Position numbers and translations under genes: made by a program. Under the pieces are notes generated by a model that had not been told where the DNA came from, searched no databases, and saw nothing but the letters and a program-made list of their open reading frames with translations. Below are positions 31,335 to 41,369 of a stretch of DNA of 64,000 nt, in pieces (position 1 is the stretch's first letter; every line of letters starts with the position of its first letter). Origin of the DNA: Triatoma infestans (Eukaryota > Arthropoda > Insecta > Hemiptera > Reduviidae); NCBI GenBank assembly GCA_011037195.1, contig JAAEAF010000658.1, forward strand, positions 172,931-236,930, read 5' to 3'.

Positions 31335-31690
31335 AATAATGTTTAACGAAGCTCAGAATCTGCAGGTGCTATCATCATGTTCTAATCCCAGCTTCTTTAG
31401 GTGAGACATGAGTCTATAATGCCCCGTGAGCAAACCCTTCAGCATAATGAAGCCTATTTTTACTTAGACTGATGTACACTTCAGATCTTTTTTTGGTTAT
31501 AAGCGCCCAGATAGATCTTAGCATGCTTGAGTCCTGAGAGGGTTTTCCAGTGCTGTGATCTCTTCACTTTCTCCTCATTTCTAAGTTCTTCCTATATCTA
31601 AGTAGCTTTAATGGCGGCCTAGCTATTGGATATTTCCTATCGAGGTTAAATTGGTCACATCTGACTATTGCGTAAATTTCTGTCTAGAAG
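31335..31690 (-). pseudogene. Ancient LINE RNase H fragment
   Basis: Minus-strand short frames read AEIYAI near 31665, SNS.AAIKAT near 31600-31630 (with a stop inside) and LTGHYRLMSHLKKLG near 31385-31430. These are three RNase H/C-terminal landmarks, in the right order for a LINE tail. It is heavily decayed. Confidence 0.6.
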
Positions 31691-31794
31691 ATGCTGGAAA
31701 ACTTGCCCATTAGCTCCCACTATCTGTTCCTCGGCATAAACATTTCGGCCCCTGTCCTTTGAGGGAGCAAATATATATGTGAGTTTTGTGTGGG

Positions 31795-32080
31795 GGTGTA
31801 TTTTGTATGTACGCGTGATTGAACAAAATATCTCAAAAACGAAAAAATCGTAGGAACTACAAACTTGATATTTCATTTAGATACTACCACCGCGACAATA
31901 AAGTTTTGGTCAAAAATCTATCAACCGGAAGTGCAACTAAAGGTTTTTCATTTTTTAGTTTTTCGCAAATGTTTGGAAAATTACACCAACAATTTCCGGT
32001 AAACTTAGTATACTAAATTAGGCTCATAAACGTAGCAATCACTTTTATTTCAAACACTTTTTGCCAAGTATAGAATAATG
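31795..32080 (+). repeat. HINE-like internal fragment
   Basis: Phrases GAACAAAATATCTCAAAAACG, ACTACCACCGCGAC, ATCAACCGGAAGTGCA and CACTTTTATTTCAAACA are in family order. No ends. Confidence 0.65.
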
Positions 32081-32624
32081 TTATACTTGATGTTATTAGT
32101 GCTCGCTCTATTCTGGACTTCAATTGCAATCACTTCAACTATTTACTTGCTTTGGGTAGATACCTGTAAGTCCATCGACTCTGTATGCATGTAAGGGCTA
32201 GTTTAAAGAATATTGTTCTCATTTTTATAATATTGTATTAACTGCAGCAAGAATATGGCTTGAGATTGTTTCATACCAGATGTATATCTTTTAAATCTAT
32301 TTGGAATTCTTTCTTTTTTTTTACTAATTTTTTCGTACATGAACTTCATCGATATTTGCGCGATTACTGGCCGAAAATAGCATAGAAATGATGTAAATTT
32401 GGAAATAAAACATATTTCAAGGCGGCATACTTTGCATGAAAGCAGAAAAAAAGAAAAGAAGGCTGTTTCCACGTACACAATATTTATAGACCCACTTTAG
32501 CTTCAGCGTCCATACAGATTCATACTCCTATGTCTGGTAAAGTAATATGAATGTAAGCTATTATCTCTCCTTAGAAAACTTGAGGAGATCCTTCCTTAGA
32601 AGATTTCAGTCGGATAATTTTTTT
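32081..32624. other. Spacer without a supported gene
   Basis: A minus-strand open frame at 32203-32478 is Phe-rich, with no domain or splice context, and is not called. Nothing else recognised. Confidence 0.5.
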
Positions 32625-33110
32625 GCTTTCTCTTACTAGTGGGGTAAGAGAAAGTATTGCGATTGTGCCAGATTTTCAAAATTGAGTTTGCACTAGAAAT
32701 ACATGTTTTCAGGCCTTCTGTATATGAAAAACAATATATTTAGCCAAATGGTTTGTATGTGTGTGCGTAATAATAGAATATAATATCTTAAACTTGCAGG
32801 AAGCACAAACTTGGGGTGCCTTTTAGGTATTACCCACCCATCGCATCAGACACGAAGATTTCCGGCGAACTCTATCATCAACCGGAAGTGCATCTTTACT
32901 GATTTTTTTTTTCTTTTTTTTTAGTTGTTCGTGATTTTCTCCAAAACAGCTGCAACAATTCTCTTGAAGCTTCGTATATTATATACACACATAAATACCT
33001 AAAACTTTTATTTGAAAAATATTTCGGGAAAAATTCATTTATTTTTTTGTGAGTTCTGTGGGAATAGTAACAACCTTAAGTTTTCCTAAATATGTACCAC
33101 TTTTAACCGG
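32625..33110 (+). repeat. HINE-like left-end and internal fragment
   Basis: TTTCTCTTACTAGTGGGGTAAGAG begins the copy, followed by GAAAGTATTGCGATTGTG, a GT tract near 32756, CATCAACCGGAAGTGCATC and the AAAACTTTTATTTG phrase. The right end is absent. Confidence 0.7.
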
Positions 33111-33129
33111 AAGTGTGAAGGCTATTGAG

Positions 33130-33238
33130 GATAAGTCAGTTAGTTTAAATTTAAATTTACACAAGCTTTGTTGGTTTTGATATAAAACGTACCACATAAG
33201 ACCGCTCAGGTATACAATTAAAATCCTCACTACCATGT
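33130..33238. repeat. ~105-bp dispersed repeat, copy 1 (other copy at 40913-41018)
   Basis: The phrases GTTAGTTTAAATTTAAATTT, TTGGTTTTGAT, CCACATAAGAC and CTCAGGTATACAA occur in the same order and spacing at 40913-41018. No family is recognised. In both places it adjoins degraded HINE-like sequence. Confidence 0.7.
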
Positions 33239-33942
33239 GAAAGGAAAATTAAAAAAATAAAGAAATCTGAAATAAAAATAAAAACTAAGAATGTTAACAA
33301 TAAGTAGATCCAAATAGAAACAATAACAAAAAAATAAATAAAATATATAAATTTATTTACGAAAGACTGAAATATTATCAAAACATACGTATGTAACAAA
33401 TTATTTATAAAATAAGAATGGATGTTGCAGATTATTTATAAAACAAAATGAAATGTTAAATTTCTTTTATTAGATAATTTGATGAAATAAATAAGTCCAG
33501 AAAAAAGTTAAAAATTGTAATACAGAATAGTTGATCTAAGTTGGCGTCATGATGATACTGAGCGAGTTTTTTTTTTTTTTTTAATTCCTCGAATGTGTTA
33601 GTGATGGACTGGCTGGGGCTGAGGATAGAGTCTACCGGATTTATATAGGGCCGGAGGGCAAGTAAAAAAGGAAGCGCGCAAGCCAAGTCCCCAGTATAAA
33701 AATATGATTTTTATTTTCATTTTATAAAATTACTTTACATTTTCTTTCTGTTCTACAAATAAGAAGGAGTACTTACGTTTTAGACGACAGACATAGTTTG
33801 TAAAAATTACCTTAGACTGCGCTGGCTACTGGAGAAGCATTTCCCAATAAAGTACACAAACATCGTATCACAATATTTGCTTCCGATCTCATGATAAAAG
33901 TTATTATAAAGAAAACAACAACAAACAAAAAAAAAAAATTAC
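33239..33942. other. AT-rich stretch, likely intron of the candidate minus-strand gene
   Basis: Contains AT-rich sequence and a less AT-rich segment near 33595-33690 of unknown origin. The splice donor of the CFAP299-like exon opens into this stretch. Confidence 0.4.
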
Positions 33943-34118
33943 CTATAACCTAATTTGACTAAATTTCTAGCAGTTTCCAGATCTGGTAACAATTTGAAAT
34001 CTGCTTCAGTTAAAAATGAATCTAAATAATCATAATATGTATCAAAATGGCCAATAGTGATTATGTCGCTTTCAATTTGATCTGAACATTCGTATGTACC
34101 AAATTCATCTAGTTCCAT
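33943..34118 (-). CDS. First coding exon of a CFAP299-like gene (partial)
   Basis: On the minus strand an ATG at 34118 opens a 58-codon frame. It ends two bases into a codon at a consensus donor (TATAG then GTAATTTTT). The peptide begins MELDEFGTYE and contains HFDTYYDYLDSFLTEADFK, then PDLETARNLVKLGYR. The family CFAP299 (C4orf22, DUF4464) has a closely similar N-terminal block: an aromatic-YLDS segment, a T.xD segment, then a D-E.LAR.LVELGYR block at this same place. CFAP299 is a cilium/flagellum-associated protein, so a role in sperm flagella or sensory cilia is likely. The remaining family domain was not found downstream on this strand in the window. Its exons may be beyond the left edge, or lost. 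Confidence 0.65.
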
Positions 34119-34345
34119 TTTAATCTAATTTCTTCACTTATTTTCTTATGTTAACAACTTTGAAATATTATTTTCATTTATGTTTTAAAAAAAATATTAT
34201 TTTAACATGTGATTTAAACATTAACAAACAAAAAAAATGATTCATTAGAAGCGTCATGATCTAATTACAAGTCATGAATTTGTAAAAGTGTTTTGGTATT
34301 CTAAAAATTGAGAATGAATAACTGTAACAGAAATAATAAACTAAC

Positions 34346-34555
34346 TAAGGGAAGGGATTAGCTAAGTGGTTAGCGCGTTGGACTCCCACGCTGAAGTCCC
34401 GGGTTCGAGTCCAGTGCTACCCTTAGATTTTTTCTTCCCGAAAAGGGTTGTCTGTAGCGAGAGAACACTGTCTGGAGGCCGGCAGTGCACTGAGAAGGCT
34501 CCGGGCGCTAATGACCATGGATGTTGAAATTCCGTAAATTAAAAAAAAATAAATA
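34346..34555 (+). mobile_element. tRNA-derived SINE (family 1) with 11-bp target duplication
   Basis: AATAAACTAAC at 34335-34345 recurs exactly at 34556-34566 after the A-rich tail. The head has box A (TTAGCTAAGTGGTTAGCGCG) and box B (GGTTCGAGTCC). The shared body GGAGGCCGGCAGTGCACTGA and GGCGCTAATGACC follows. Confidence 0.9.
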
Positions 34556-34734
34556 AATAAACTAACCAGAATTCATGAAAAATTAGTATGCACACGGCGT
34601 ATTTTGTTTGTCACCAACGAAGCTCCAAGGTTTTCCTCATAAAGAATCTTACATCCTTACATAAGTAGGAGCTTGTAGGAGAGCAGATTCGGTGAAAAAT
34701 TTTCCCATTAGGACACCTGACTTATATTTTTTTT

Positions 34735-35079
34735 TACAGAAATCTTGATGGTGTTAAATTTTGATCAAAAGTTCTTGTTCAAACATTTTTCAACGAAAAT
34801 TACCGTTTTGAGGTCCCATTTGAATACGAAAAAAAAATTCTGTAAAGTTTTGGTCTATACGTATTTGTTTGTAAATATGGGATCCAAATCTCATAAATAT
34901 GGGATCCAAAAGAAGGGATTCTTGCAAAAGCTATGCAACCGGAATTACAACTTTATTGATTGGTTTATTCCCCTTTTATTTTTAGCTTTCTGCTGTGCGA
35001 TTTTTCTAAAAAACGGTCCCAAAGCACTGACCTCTTGCTTCCTTTTTAAAGTGCTATTCATAATACATACGTTTTTAAT
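34735..35079 (+). repeat. HINE-like fragment
   Basis: Degraded left-end and unit phrases (TTTTGATCAAAAGTTC, TTACCGTTTTGAGGTCCC, GCAACCGGAATTACAAC, TTTCTAAAAAACGG). A SINE inserted at its right side. Confidence 0.55.
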
Positions 35080-35091
35080 AACTACATAGAG

Positions 35092-35297
35092 GGAGGGGAT
35101 TAGCTCAGTGGTAGCGCGCTGGACTAGCAACGCGGAGATCACGGGTTCGAATCCAGTCGTGCTGTCCTTAGATTTTCTCTTCCTAGGAGCCCCTACAGCC
35201 CACTGTCCGGTGTTCTCCCGTTACAGACAACACTGTCCGGAGGCCGGCAGTGCACTGAGAAGGCTCCGGGCGCAAAAGACCACAGATGTTGAGACGC

Positions 35298-35342
<45 letters not shown>
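35092..35342 (+). mobile_element. tRNA-derived SINE (family 1), youngest-looking copy
   Basis: AACTACATAGAG at 35080-35091 recurs exactly at 35343-35354, a 12-bp target duplication. The head is very tRNA-like: TAGCTCAGTGGTAGCGCGC (box A) and GGTTCGAATCC (a perfect box B). The body carries the shared GGAGGCCGGCAGTGCACTGA. The tail is a ~45-nt A run, long and uninterrupted, which suggests recent insertion. SINEs of this type rely on LINE enzymes for mobilisation. Confidence 0.92.
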
Positions 35343-35346
<4 letters not shown>

Positions 35347-35434
35347 ACATAGAGAGCAATGGAGAATTAAATATAACTAAAAACTACCAAGTATGGAGAA
35401 CATAGTGTAGCGTTTTTCCCTCTAAACTAGCTAC

Positions 35435-35788
35435 TGCAACCAGTTTAAAGTGGGTTCGTTTAGATAAAATAATCTAAACTTCAATAAGAAAAACACCAAT
35501 TTATTGTTTTACACAATAAATTATAAATACAACACTTAATAATAATTAATTCACAGTTTAAACCACAAAAGTTCACTTTGTTCACTTTTTATACACTTTG
35601 CACATACGTACAAGAAAACTCTCCTAAACTGACTGTGGTCCCACTATTTATACCGGTGGAGAAGGGTCTAGAATCTTCTCGATTCTTCTAAAAAGAGCTA
35701 GAGCGCGCCGCCAGCGCTTCCTAGCGGCCACTAGGAGAACTTGAGGTACCTGCTTTCTCTCCTAGATGGCACCACTGGCTGCGTTACA
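35435..35788 (-). mobile_element. Probable solo LTR, 354 bp, minus orientation
   Basis: On the minus strand it starts TGTAACGCAG and ends GGTTGCA (TG...CA). It has a TATA box (TATAAATAG) and, ~170 nt downstream, AATAAA. HINE-like phrases (ATAGTGTAGCGTTTTTCCCTC before; TTTCCGCGATTTTCTCGAAA after) flank it, so it interrupts such a repeat. No coding region is attached, and no clear target duplication was seen. Confidence 0.6.
35640..35680 (-). promoter_or_regulatory. TATA box and heat-shock-element-like motif in the solo LTR
   Basis: On the minus strand, GAGAAGATTCTAGAC (within 35664-35680) fits nGAAnnTTCnnGAn, the heat-shock factor site pattern. It lies just upstream of TATAAATAG (35640-35656). 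The spacing is promoter-like; inducibility is inference. Confidence 0.4.
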
Positions 35789-36324
35789 ATAGGTTAATCT
35801 ATTCAAACAAAAGTTGTAATTTTTTGAAATGAGTGTTTAAGTTTCCGCGATTTTCTCGAAACTGACTCCATAGGTTTCCTTGAAACCTATTTTTTCCTAA
35901 AAACCTAATAGGTACTACCTAATCCTTTTAATTTTTATCTATGATTTTATCTGTCAGAGCATGCTTCATTGTTTTTGGTTCTGTCCGATTTGAGATTTTC
36001 ATCCATCGTCAGAGTAAGGCTTACAATCAGTTCGTGCCGAATGATGACTTCAACTATATGTTTATATCATAAAACTACACTGGTTGAATGTTATTAAAAC
36101 ATTGAAACATGCTACGACAAATAAAATCCATAGATGTTATTAAACATTGCGGGCCCAACTATTAATTTTTGTTTGTACATTTGTCTGGAAATATTATTTT
36201 TGGGGATTATTATTGATTAAAATATCCGGTTCCATCACCTAGTGGGGAGTTCAAGTTAACAAAAAATTACTATTTTTAAGAAAATGTATCAATCAATAAA
36301 AATGGAAAAGCAGTAAAAAAGAAA

Positions 36325-36780
36325 TGCGAGTGAGTGTTTCACACCAAATTTTTTTTTTTTTAAGATTTGCATTTAACTTTTTGTCTTAAGATTTTAGTTT
36401 TTTAATTTTTGGTAAAGTTTTTTACTCCCATGGTAAAGAAAGTATTGCGATCGAGTCAAAGTTTCGATATTAAGTTTTCACTGGAAATATATCTTTTGAG
36501 GTCCCCTGAATACGAAAAAAATGTTTGTAACGCATGGTCTGTGTTTTGTGTATCTGTGAGTTAACAAAATATCTCAAAAACGAAAAATCGTTGGAAGACT
36601 TAAACTTGGTTATGCGGTTTTAGCCTTATCTGAACTGAATATAGGTTTCGGGCAAGTCTACCAATCGAAAGTGCGACTTTACTGAATGATTTTTTTTTTT
36701 CAGTTTTTCGCAATTCTTTCAAAATGTTGAACGAATTTCTTAAAACTTCGCATACAATCTATACTCTATTGTTATAATCT
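36325..36780 (+). repeat. HINE-like right-end piece followed by a left-end fragment
   Basis: GCGAGTGAGTGTTTCACACC and a T run at 36325-36362 mark a right end. A new left half begins near 36420 (GGTAAAGAAAGTATTGCGATCG, TTTTGAGGTCCCCTGAATACG, TATCTCAAAAACGAAAAATCG). Confidence 0.7.
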
Positions 36781-36944
36781 AATTCTAAGAAGGCACCACT
36801 TCATGTTCAAGGTCCCGTATTACTTTATTCCCCGAAGAAACAGATAGTCTGATTGGATTAAACAAGAAATGGGAGAGTACTAGAGCGGTTTTGGAACTGA
36901 GAGTTTCACAATAAATAACATTTATTCAATATGTTATTAAAATA

Positions 36945-37470
36945 TGTTATAAATATGATGTTCCCCTACACCACCTCATTATAGACCTGAAGCAAGCATA
37001 TGACAGCTTTGACAGAAAGTAAGTGATATGTTGGATGCAGGAATTGGCTTTACTAAAAGAAGTTAATAAGATTGACCTGGTTAATCTTGAGGCATTCAAA
37101 AGGGCCTGTAAAGATCGAGGGATGAAGAGGAATCCCTATCTCCAAGGGCCTAAGAGGCAAGGAGACCAATTATCCTGACTTTTATTTAACCCGGCGTTAG
37201 AGAAAGCAGCGTGAGGCATTAAGAACCATCCGATGGTATAATTTACAACAGGTAAAGCTCATATCTCTTGCCTAACATTTGCAGCATTAGCCGAGAGGTT
37301 TAGAGAAATTTGTAAAAGCTATGAATAAATTCAGCATGCAAAGACAAAATATATGAAGATCACAAGAAGAGGAGGAAATTTAGAAGTACTTGTCCTAGGG
37401 TCACATAATTTTGAGGCTATTAGAAATTTTAAATAACTAGGAGCAATTATCGTCGATAAAAGAACCAACA
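36945..37470 (+). pseudogene. Degenerate non-LTR reverse transcriptase remnant
   Basis: Short plus frames read HHLIIDLKQAYDSFDR near 36970-37018, then a QGDQLS..LFNPALEKA-like block near 37150-37210, then KYMKITRRGGNLEVLVLGSH near 37350-37412 and F..LGAIIVDKRTNR near 37428-37470. That order is the palm and thumb of a LINE RT. Several stops and shifts separate the blocks. Confidence 0.6.
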
Positions 37471-37476
37471 GGTCAT

Positions 37477-38105
37477 GGGTAGCGTTTACATATTGATTTT
37501 GTTGGACAATTTTTTGGTTTATAACTAGTTCATAAATGGGGGATACCTGGGTTGAGGTTATGCCTACGAAGACTACAACCTCAGATTGGTGTATTGGGCA
37601 ACTCAGCAGGCTATACTCAAACTTTGGATTTCCATTTGGTCTTGTATTAGATAACCGCCTACAATTCACTTTTCAGATCTTCCAGAAATTTTTCTTCAGT
37701 CCTATGATATTACACTCAAACGCACAGGCCCAGTTTCATCCTTTCATAAATGAACAGGAAGAGAGAATGGTTCAGATAATAAAAAAAAAAAAATCATTTC
37801 TGGCAATGCATGAGGATAAAGGAGACTTACAGTTCAAAAATTACTAACTTACTTATTCAACTACGTTGCAAACCAAACAACTCCGGCAAAACAGCTTACG
37901 AACTAATGTACGCACAAAATTACATGTGATTTTTTAATAACACATAATGACAAACAGAGACAGACTGTGAAGACTGTAGAAGACTCAATACAAGTGAAGA
38001 ATTTCAAAATGTGTGATAGAGTCTAAGTACAAAATTATAGAATCAAAAACAGAACATGGCCATTTGGAAAAGTTATATATAGAGAAGGAAAATTACATTA
38101 CAAAG
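37477..38105 (+). pseudogene. Gypsy-type integrase remnant
   Basis: Plus frames read HIDFVGQFFG (first catalytic Asp region) near 37492, then TWVEVMPTKTTTSDWCI and PFGLVLDNRLQFTFQIFQKF near 37545-37690 (second Asp; the usual Gly after DN is Arg here). QEERMVQIIKK follows near 37754 (catalytic Glu), then NNSGKTAYELMYAQN near 37880, then a degraded C-terminal segment (WPFGKVIYREGKLHYK) near 38056-38103. Stops occur before the first block and after 37845. It is a Ty3/Gypsy integrase without its other domains. It sits directly after an unrelated LINE scrap, so one was joined to or inserted in the other. Confidence 0.75.
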
Positions 38106-38565
38106 GACGTCGTTTACTTTTATCACTTTTATTTGAAACGTTTTTCCTGGGAAAATTAATTTTTTGGGGGGCAGGGGCACTGGGAGAACAATAGCGCTAA
38201 GCTTTCTTCTAATATACCAGATGTCAGTTCAGTTTGTGGTTCTACCACCAATAAAATGTTACTATATTTTACTAAATTTAATTTGAATAAATACATAAAA
38301 AATAACAAGTCAAAATTTTGAGTCGTATAAAAAAAAATGTTTGTACATTAAAGTTGTATTGACAAATTGAAGATGAGTATTTAAAAAATCCTTGAAACGT
38401 TTCTGTAATAAAGATATGTATTGAAGAGTAATAAAATATATCTGGAAAGCAATATTGCCTTAAATATAAAAAAAAAGATTACTACAACCATCAATAACAA
38501 TTAATGCAATCAATCAATTGCTGTAATGGAAAATCATTTGAGTGTTGCACACCAGATTTATTTCT
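38106..38565 (+). repeat. HINE-like fragments (internal piece and a right end)
   Basis: CACTTTTATTTGAAACG, AGAACAATAGCGCTAAGC and TCTAATATACCAG at 38115-38250. A right-end relic GAGTGTTGCACACCAGATTT lies at 38539-38558. AT-rich sequence lies between. Confidence 0.55.
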
Positions 38566-38899
38566 TTTTCTTATTCAGGCCCCCTCATACCAAATATTTC
38601 CCAGAGAAAAAGTCAACATTGAAAATCTGACACGAACAGAATAGCTAAGTGAAAGTAACTAGAAAAAGTTGCATTATATTGAAGCAACAAATTCAATCAG
38701 AAGTTTCACACAAGAAAATCAAACAATTTTCAAAACTTTACAATTTGAACAGGAGTTATAATAATATAGTGGTTGAACAAAAAAAATGTTAAATCAGAAT
38801 AAATCGAGATAAAATTCTTCTTAAGGATTTTTATTATCTTACAATAACAGTAAATAACAATTTATTTTTATGGTCTATTGATCTTTTTGTTAAACAAGA

Positions 38900-39150
38900 A
38901 AACAATGTTTATTGACAGTTTGAAATGGATAACAATAGATTTGAATTTATATAAAATAAGAGGTTATCTAGTGGAAGAATATGGAAATTGGGAAATAAAT
39001 AACAGAGGAGGATTTTGTACATCAAAATGGCTGAGTATATTTGATATGGTAAATAAAATATATTACTTTAAAATGAGGTGTTCTTTGGAAGACGTTTACA
39101 TTTATCTACCATATCGTAGAATCAATAAAAAAAAAAAAAATTATAAATAA
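38900..39150 (+). CDS. Candidate terminal exon, unrecognised
   Basis: A plus frame is open to TAA at 39148-39150. A possible acceptor (TTTATTGACAG) ends near 38919. The peptide is varied and not repeat-like: GYLVEEYGNWEINNRGG, then CTSKWLSIFDMVNKIYYFKM, then a Lys-rich end. The T-x-W...D...K-x-YYF spacing is loosely like the C-terminal part of choloylglycine-hydrolase/penicillin-acylase-type enzymes, but this is weak. No other exon or partner was found. It may be a chance frame. Confidence 0.28.
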
Positions 39151-39378
39151 GCCGTAAGACAAGTAAAATCGGTTAAGCATTAGTCCAAGTTTACAGAAGG
39201 GATTTTTTGTGTTTTCTCCGAATTACCTCGAAAACTATGAAACGATTTTTTTTTTTTTAAACTTGGAATATTTGCTGCACAAATATTTTCAACATTCTAC
39301 ATGTTATCCTCAGAGAAAAGTGTTTTTTGATAAACTTGAGTGTAAAATATTACGGTGAAAAGTTGTAAATAAATTTTT

Positions 39379-40345
39379 ACTTTCTTTTACTCCTAGTAAG
39401 AGGAAGTATTGTAATCGTGACAAATTTTCGATATCGAGTTTTCACCGGAAATATCCGTTTTGAGGTCCCCTGAGTCCAAAAGTGGTTTTTTAAGCAAATG
39501 GTCTGTGTGCGTGTGGGTATTTGAATAGCATAGCTCAAAAACGAAAAACCGTAGAAAGTTGAAACTTGATATTCCGTTTAAGTATCACCATGGGATCTGA
39601 TGCTGCGTTATTTGGCAAAATTCCTCAACCGGAAGTACCACTTTACTAGTTAATTTTTTTTACGTTTTTGCAATTTTCTCAAAAAAGGCTCCAACGAGTT
39701 TCTTTAAACTTGGTATATCAACTACATGTAAAAAGAGCTACAACTTTTATTTGAAACATGTCTCCGGAAAAATTCATTTAAGGGCACTTCTGGGGAAGGG
39801 GTGAGGTTAGGTTTTCATCTTAAGTGCTATTTCAGTTTATTTAACAATTCTGTCATTTAAATAATGTTAATAAGAATAAAATATGTTGTTGAAATTCCGA
39901 GTTTGGAAAAAATCGGATAACCGGAAGTGCGTTTGTTTTAACACTTTACTAAATGATTTTTTTTTCACTATTTCGCGATTTTCTCAAAAATGGCTCCGAC
40001 GATTTCTTGAAACTACGTATATAAACTAAACATGCAAAGATCTACATCTTTCATTTTAAAACATTTCTCTGGGGAAATTCATTTAAGGGCACTTTTAAGG
40101 GAGGGGTGGGGTTACAGCTTCCTCTAAAGTGGTATCATACTTGATTATACAAAATTAATTAGAAATAAATAGTTGGCCAAAATTCCAAGTTTTAAGAAAA
40201 TTAGTAAACAGGAAGTGCGCTTTTACTAAACATTTTTTTTAGTTTTCGAGGAATTTCGTTATATTTGGTACACAAACTATAACATTTGTCAATTATAATT
40301 TTGAGAACAGGAGTAAGAGAAAGTTGTGTGAGTGTTTCACACCAG
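39379..40345 (+). repeat. Full-length HINE-like element
   Basis: Left end ACTTTCTTTTACTCCT at 39379-39394, right end AGGAGTAAGAGAAAGT at 40309-40324, then a hairpin with stem GTGTGA/TCACAC at 40326-40342, then CAGA and a T run. A GT-rich tract is near 39503. CAACCGGAAGT (39625), ATAACCGGAAGT (39919) and AAACAGGAAGT (40206) mark two internal units of about 290-295 nt. It is close to the 24.9-kb copy throughout. Confidence 0.82.
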
Positions 40346-40349
40346 ATTT

Positions 40350-40781
40350 TTTGGAATAAAGAACGTGTTAAGGAATCTGATGTAAAATTGTAACAATTAG
40401 TTACTAGTAAGAGATATGAGTTACCCAACCATCTTTACTATGAGCTAGGTGAAAATCTCTAACACAGCCTAGTTCAATAAAAATTCTAAAATTTTGGAGC
40501 AAATTGCAATTCTACAAAAATTAACACTATTAAATATGGTGACCATGTGGTGCTCATTCTTTAAATGAACTATTCCATATCTACTAAAAAAGTTTTAACC
40601 AATTATTTCAACTCATTCAATGAATCAAAGAAATAATCAGATTAAATTAAAGGAATCTTTTTATAATTAATAATGTAGATTGTATCAGCAATATAATCAA
40701 TCAATAATTCATAGCTCTGACTAGTAACTAATTGTTACAATTTTACATCAGATTCCTTAACACGTTTTTTTATTCCTAAAA
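40350..40781. mobile_element. Foldback MITE with 46-bp perfect inverted arms
   Basis: 40362-40407 and 40721-40766 are perfect inverted copies over 46 nt (AACGTGTTAAGG... / ...CCTTAACACGTT). The match extends outwards imperfectly to about 40350 and 40781 (GGAATAAA / TTTATTCC). The ~310-nt interior is AT-rich and non-coding. It lies directly against the right end of the HINE-like copy. The flanks of the two together (39320-39375 and 40782-40836) are also inverted to each other. Confidence 0.8.
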
Positions 40782-40912
40782 ATTTATACAACTTTACACC
40801 ATAACTTTTTTACGCTCAAGTTTATCAAAATACTTATCACTTCTTTTTTTTTAAACATTTCTTCTGGAAAAATTGATTATAGAGGGGTATTGGGGGGAGG
40901 GGAGGTTCAGTT

Positions 40913-41018
40913 GGTTAGTTTAAATTTAAATTTGCACAAGTTTTCTTGGTTTTGATTTAGTGCGCTCCACATAAGACGACTCAGGTATACAAGTGAAATC
41001 CCCACAACCATTTTATGG
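40913..41018. repeat. ~105-bp dispersed repeat, copy 2
   Basis: Pairs with 33130-33238; see that entry for the shared phrases. It is followed by a CCATTTTATGGG segment not present in copy 1. Confidence 0.7.
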
Positions 41019-41104
41019 GTACTCCAATTAAACATTGTAACGTTGTAATTTTAAAGAAAAATTCTTGATTAAAAATGTATTAATTTGGTGTAAGCGAGAG
41101 AAAA

Positions 41105-41365
41105 AAAAAAAACCCTATGGCGCAACAGCCCATGAAGGACCAAGGCTTGCCAGACGGCGATTTGAATAGGAGGCTTATGTTAAGCACGCCGCAGTTCCCA
41201 CTCCGTTTAGTTCCGGCCTTCGCTACCTAGGGCCGCTATTCATTGTAGCTTCCCACTTTTTATAACGATGCTGGGTGAACACCGACTTTGCCCTCACGGG
41301 AATTGAACCCTGAATTCTCGCACATGAAAGGCGAGTGCGCTAGCCACTAGATCAACGCGTGAGGA
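41105..41365 (-). mobile_element. tRNA-derived SINE (family 2)
   Basis: The minus-strand head reads GATCTAGTGGCTAGCGCACTC (box A region), then GGTTCAATTCCCG (box B). A body unrelated to family 1 follows and ends CATGGGCTGTTGCGCCATAG before an A-rich tail (A run at 41100-41112 on minus as T). It is the only copy in the window. Confidence 0.8.
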
Positions 41366-41369
41366 CGGT

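Noticed and set aside
36945..37470. Group II intron or retron reverse transcriptase
   Set aside because: Motif order and neighbours fit LINE debris in a eukaryotic genome; no intron RNA or msr structure seen.
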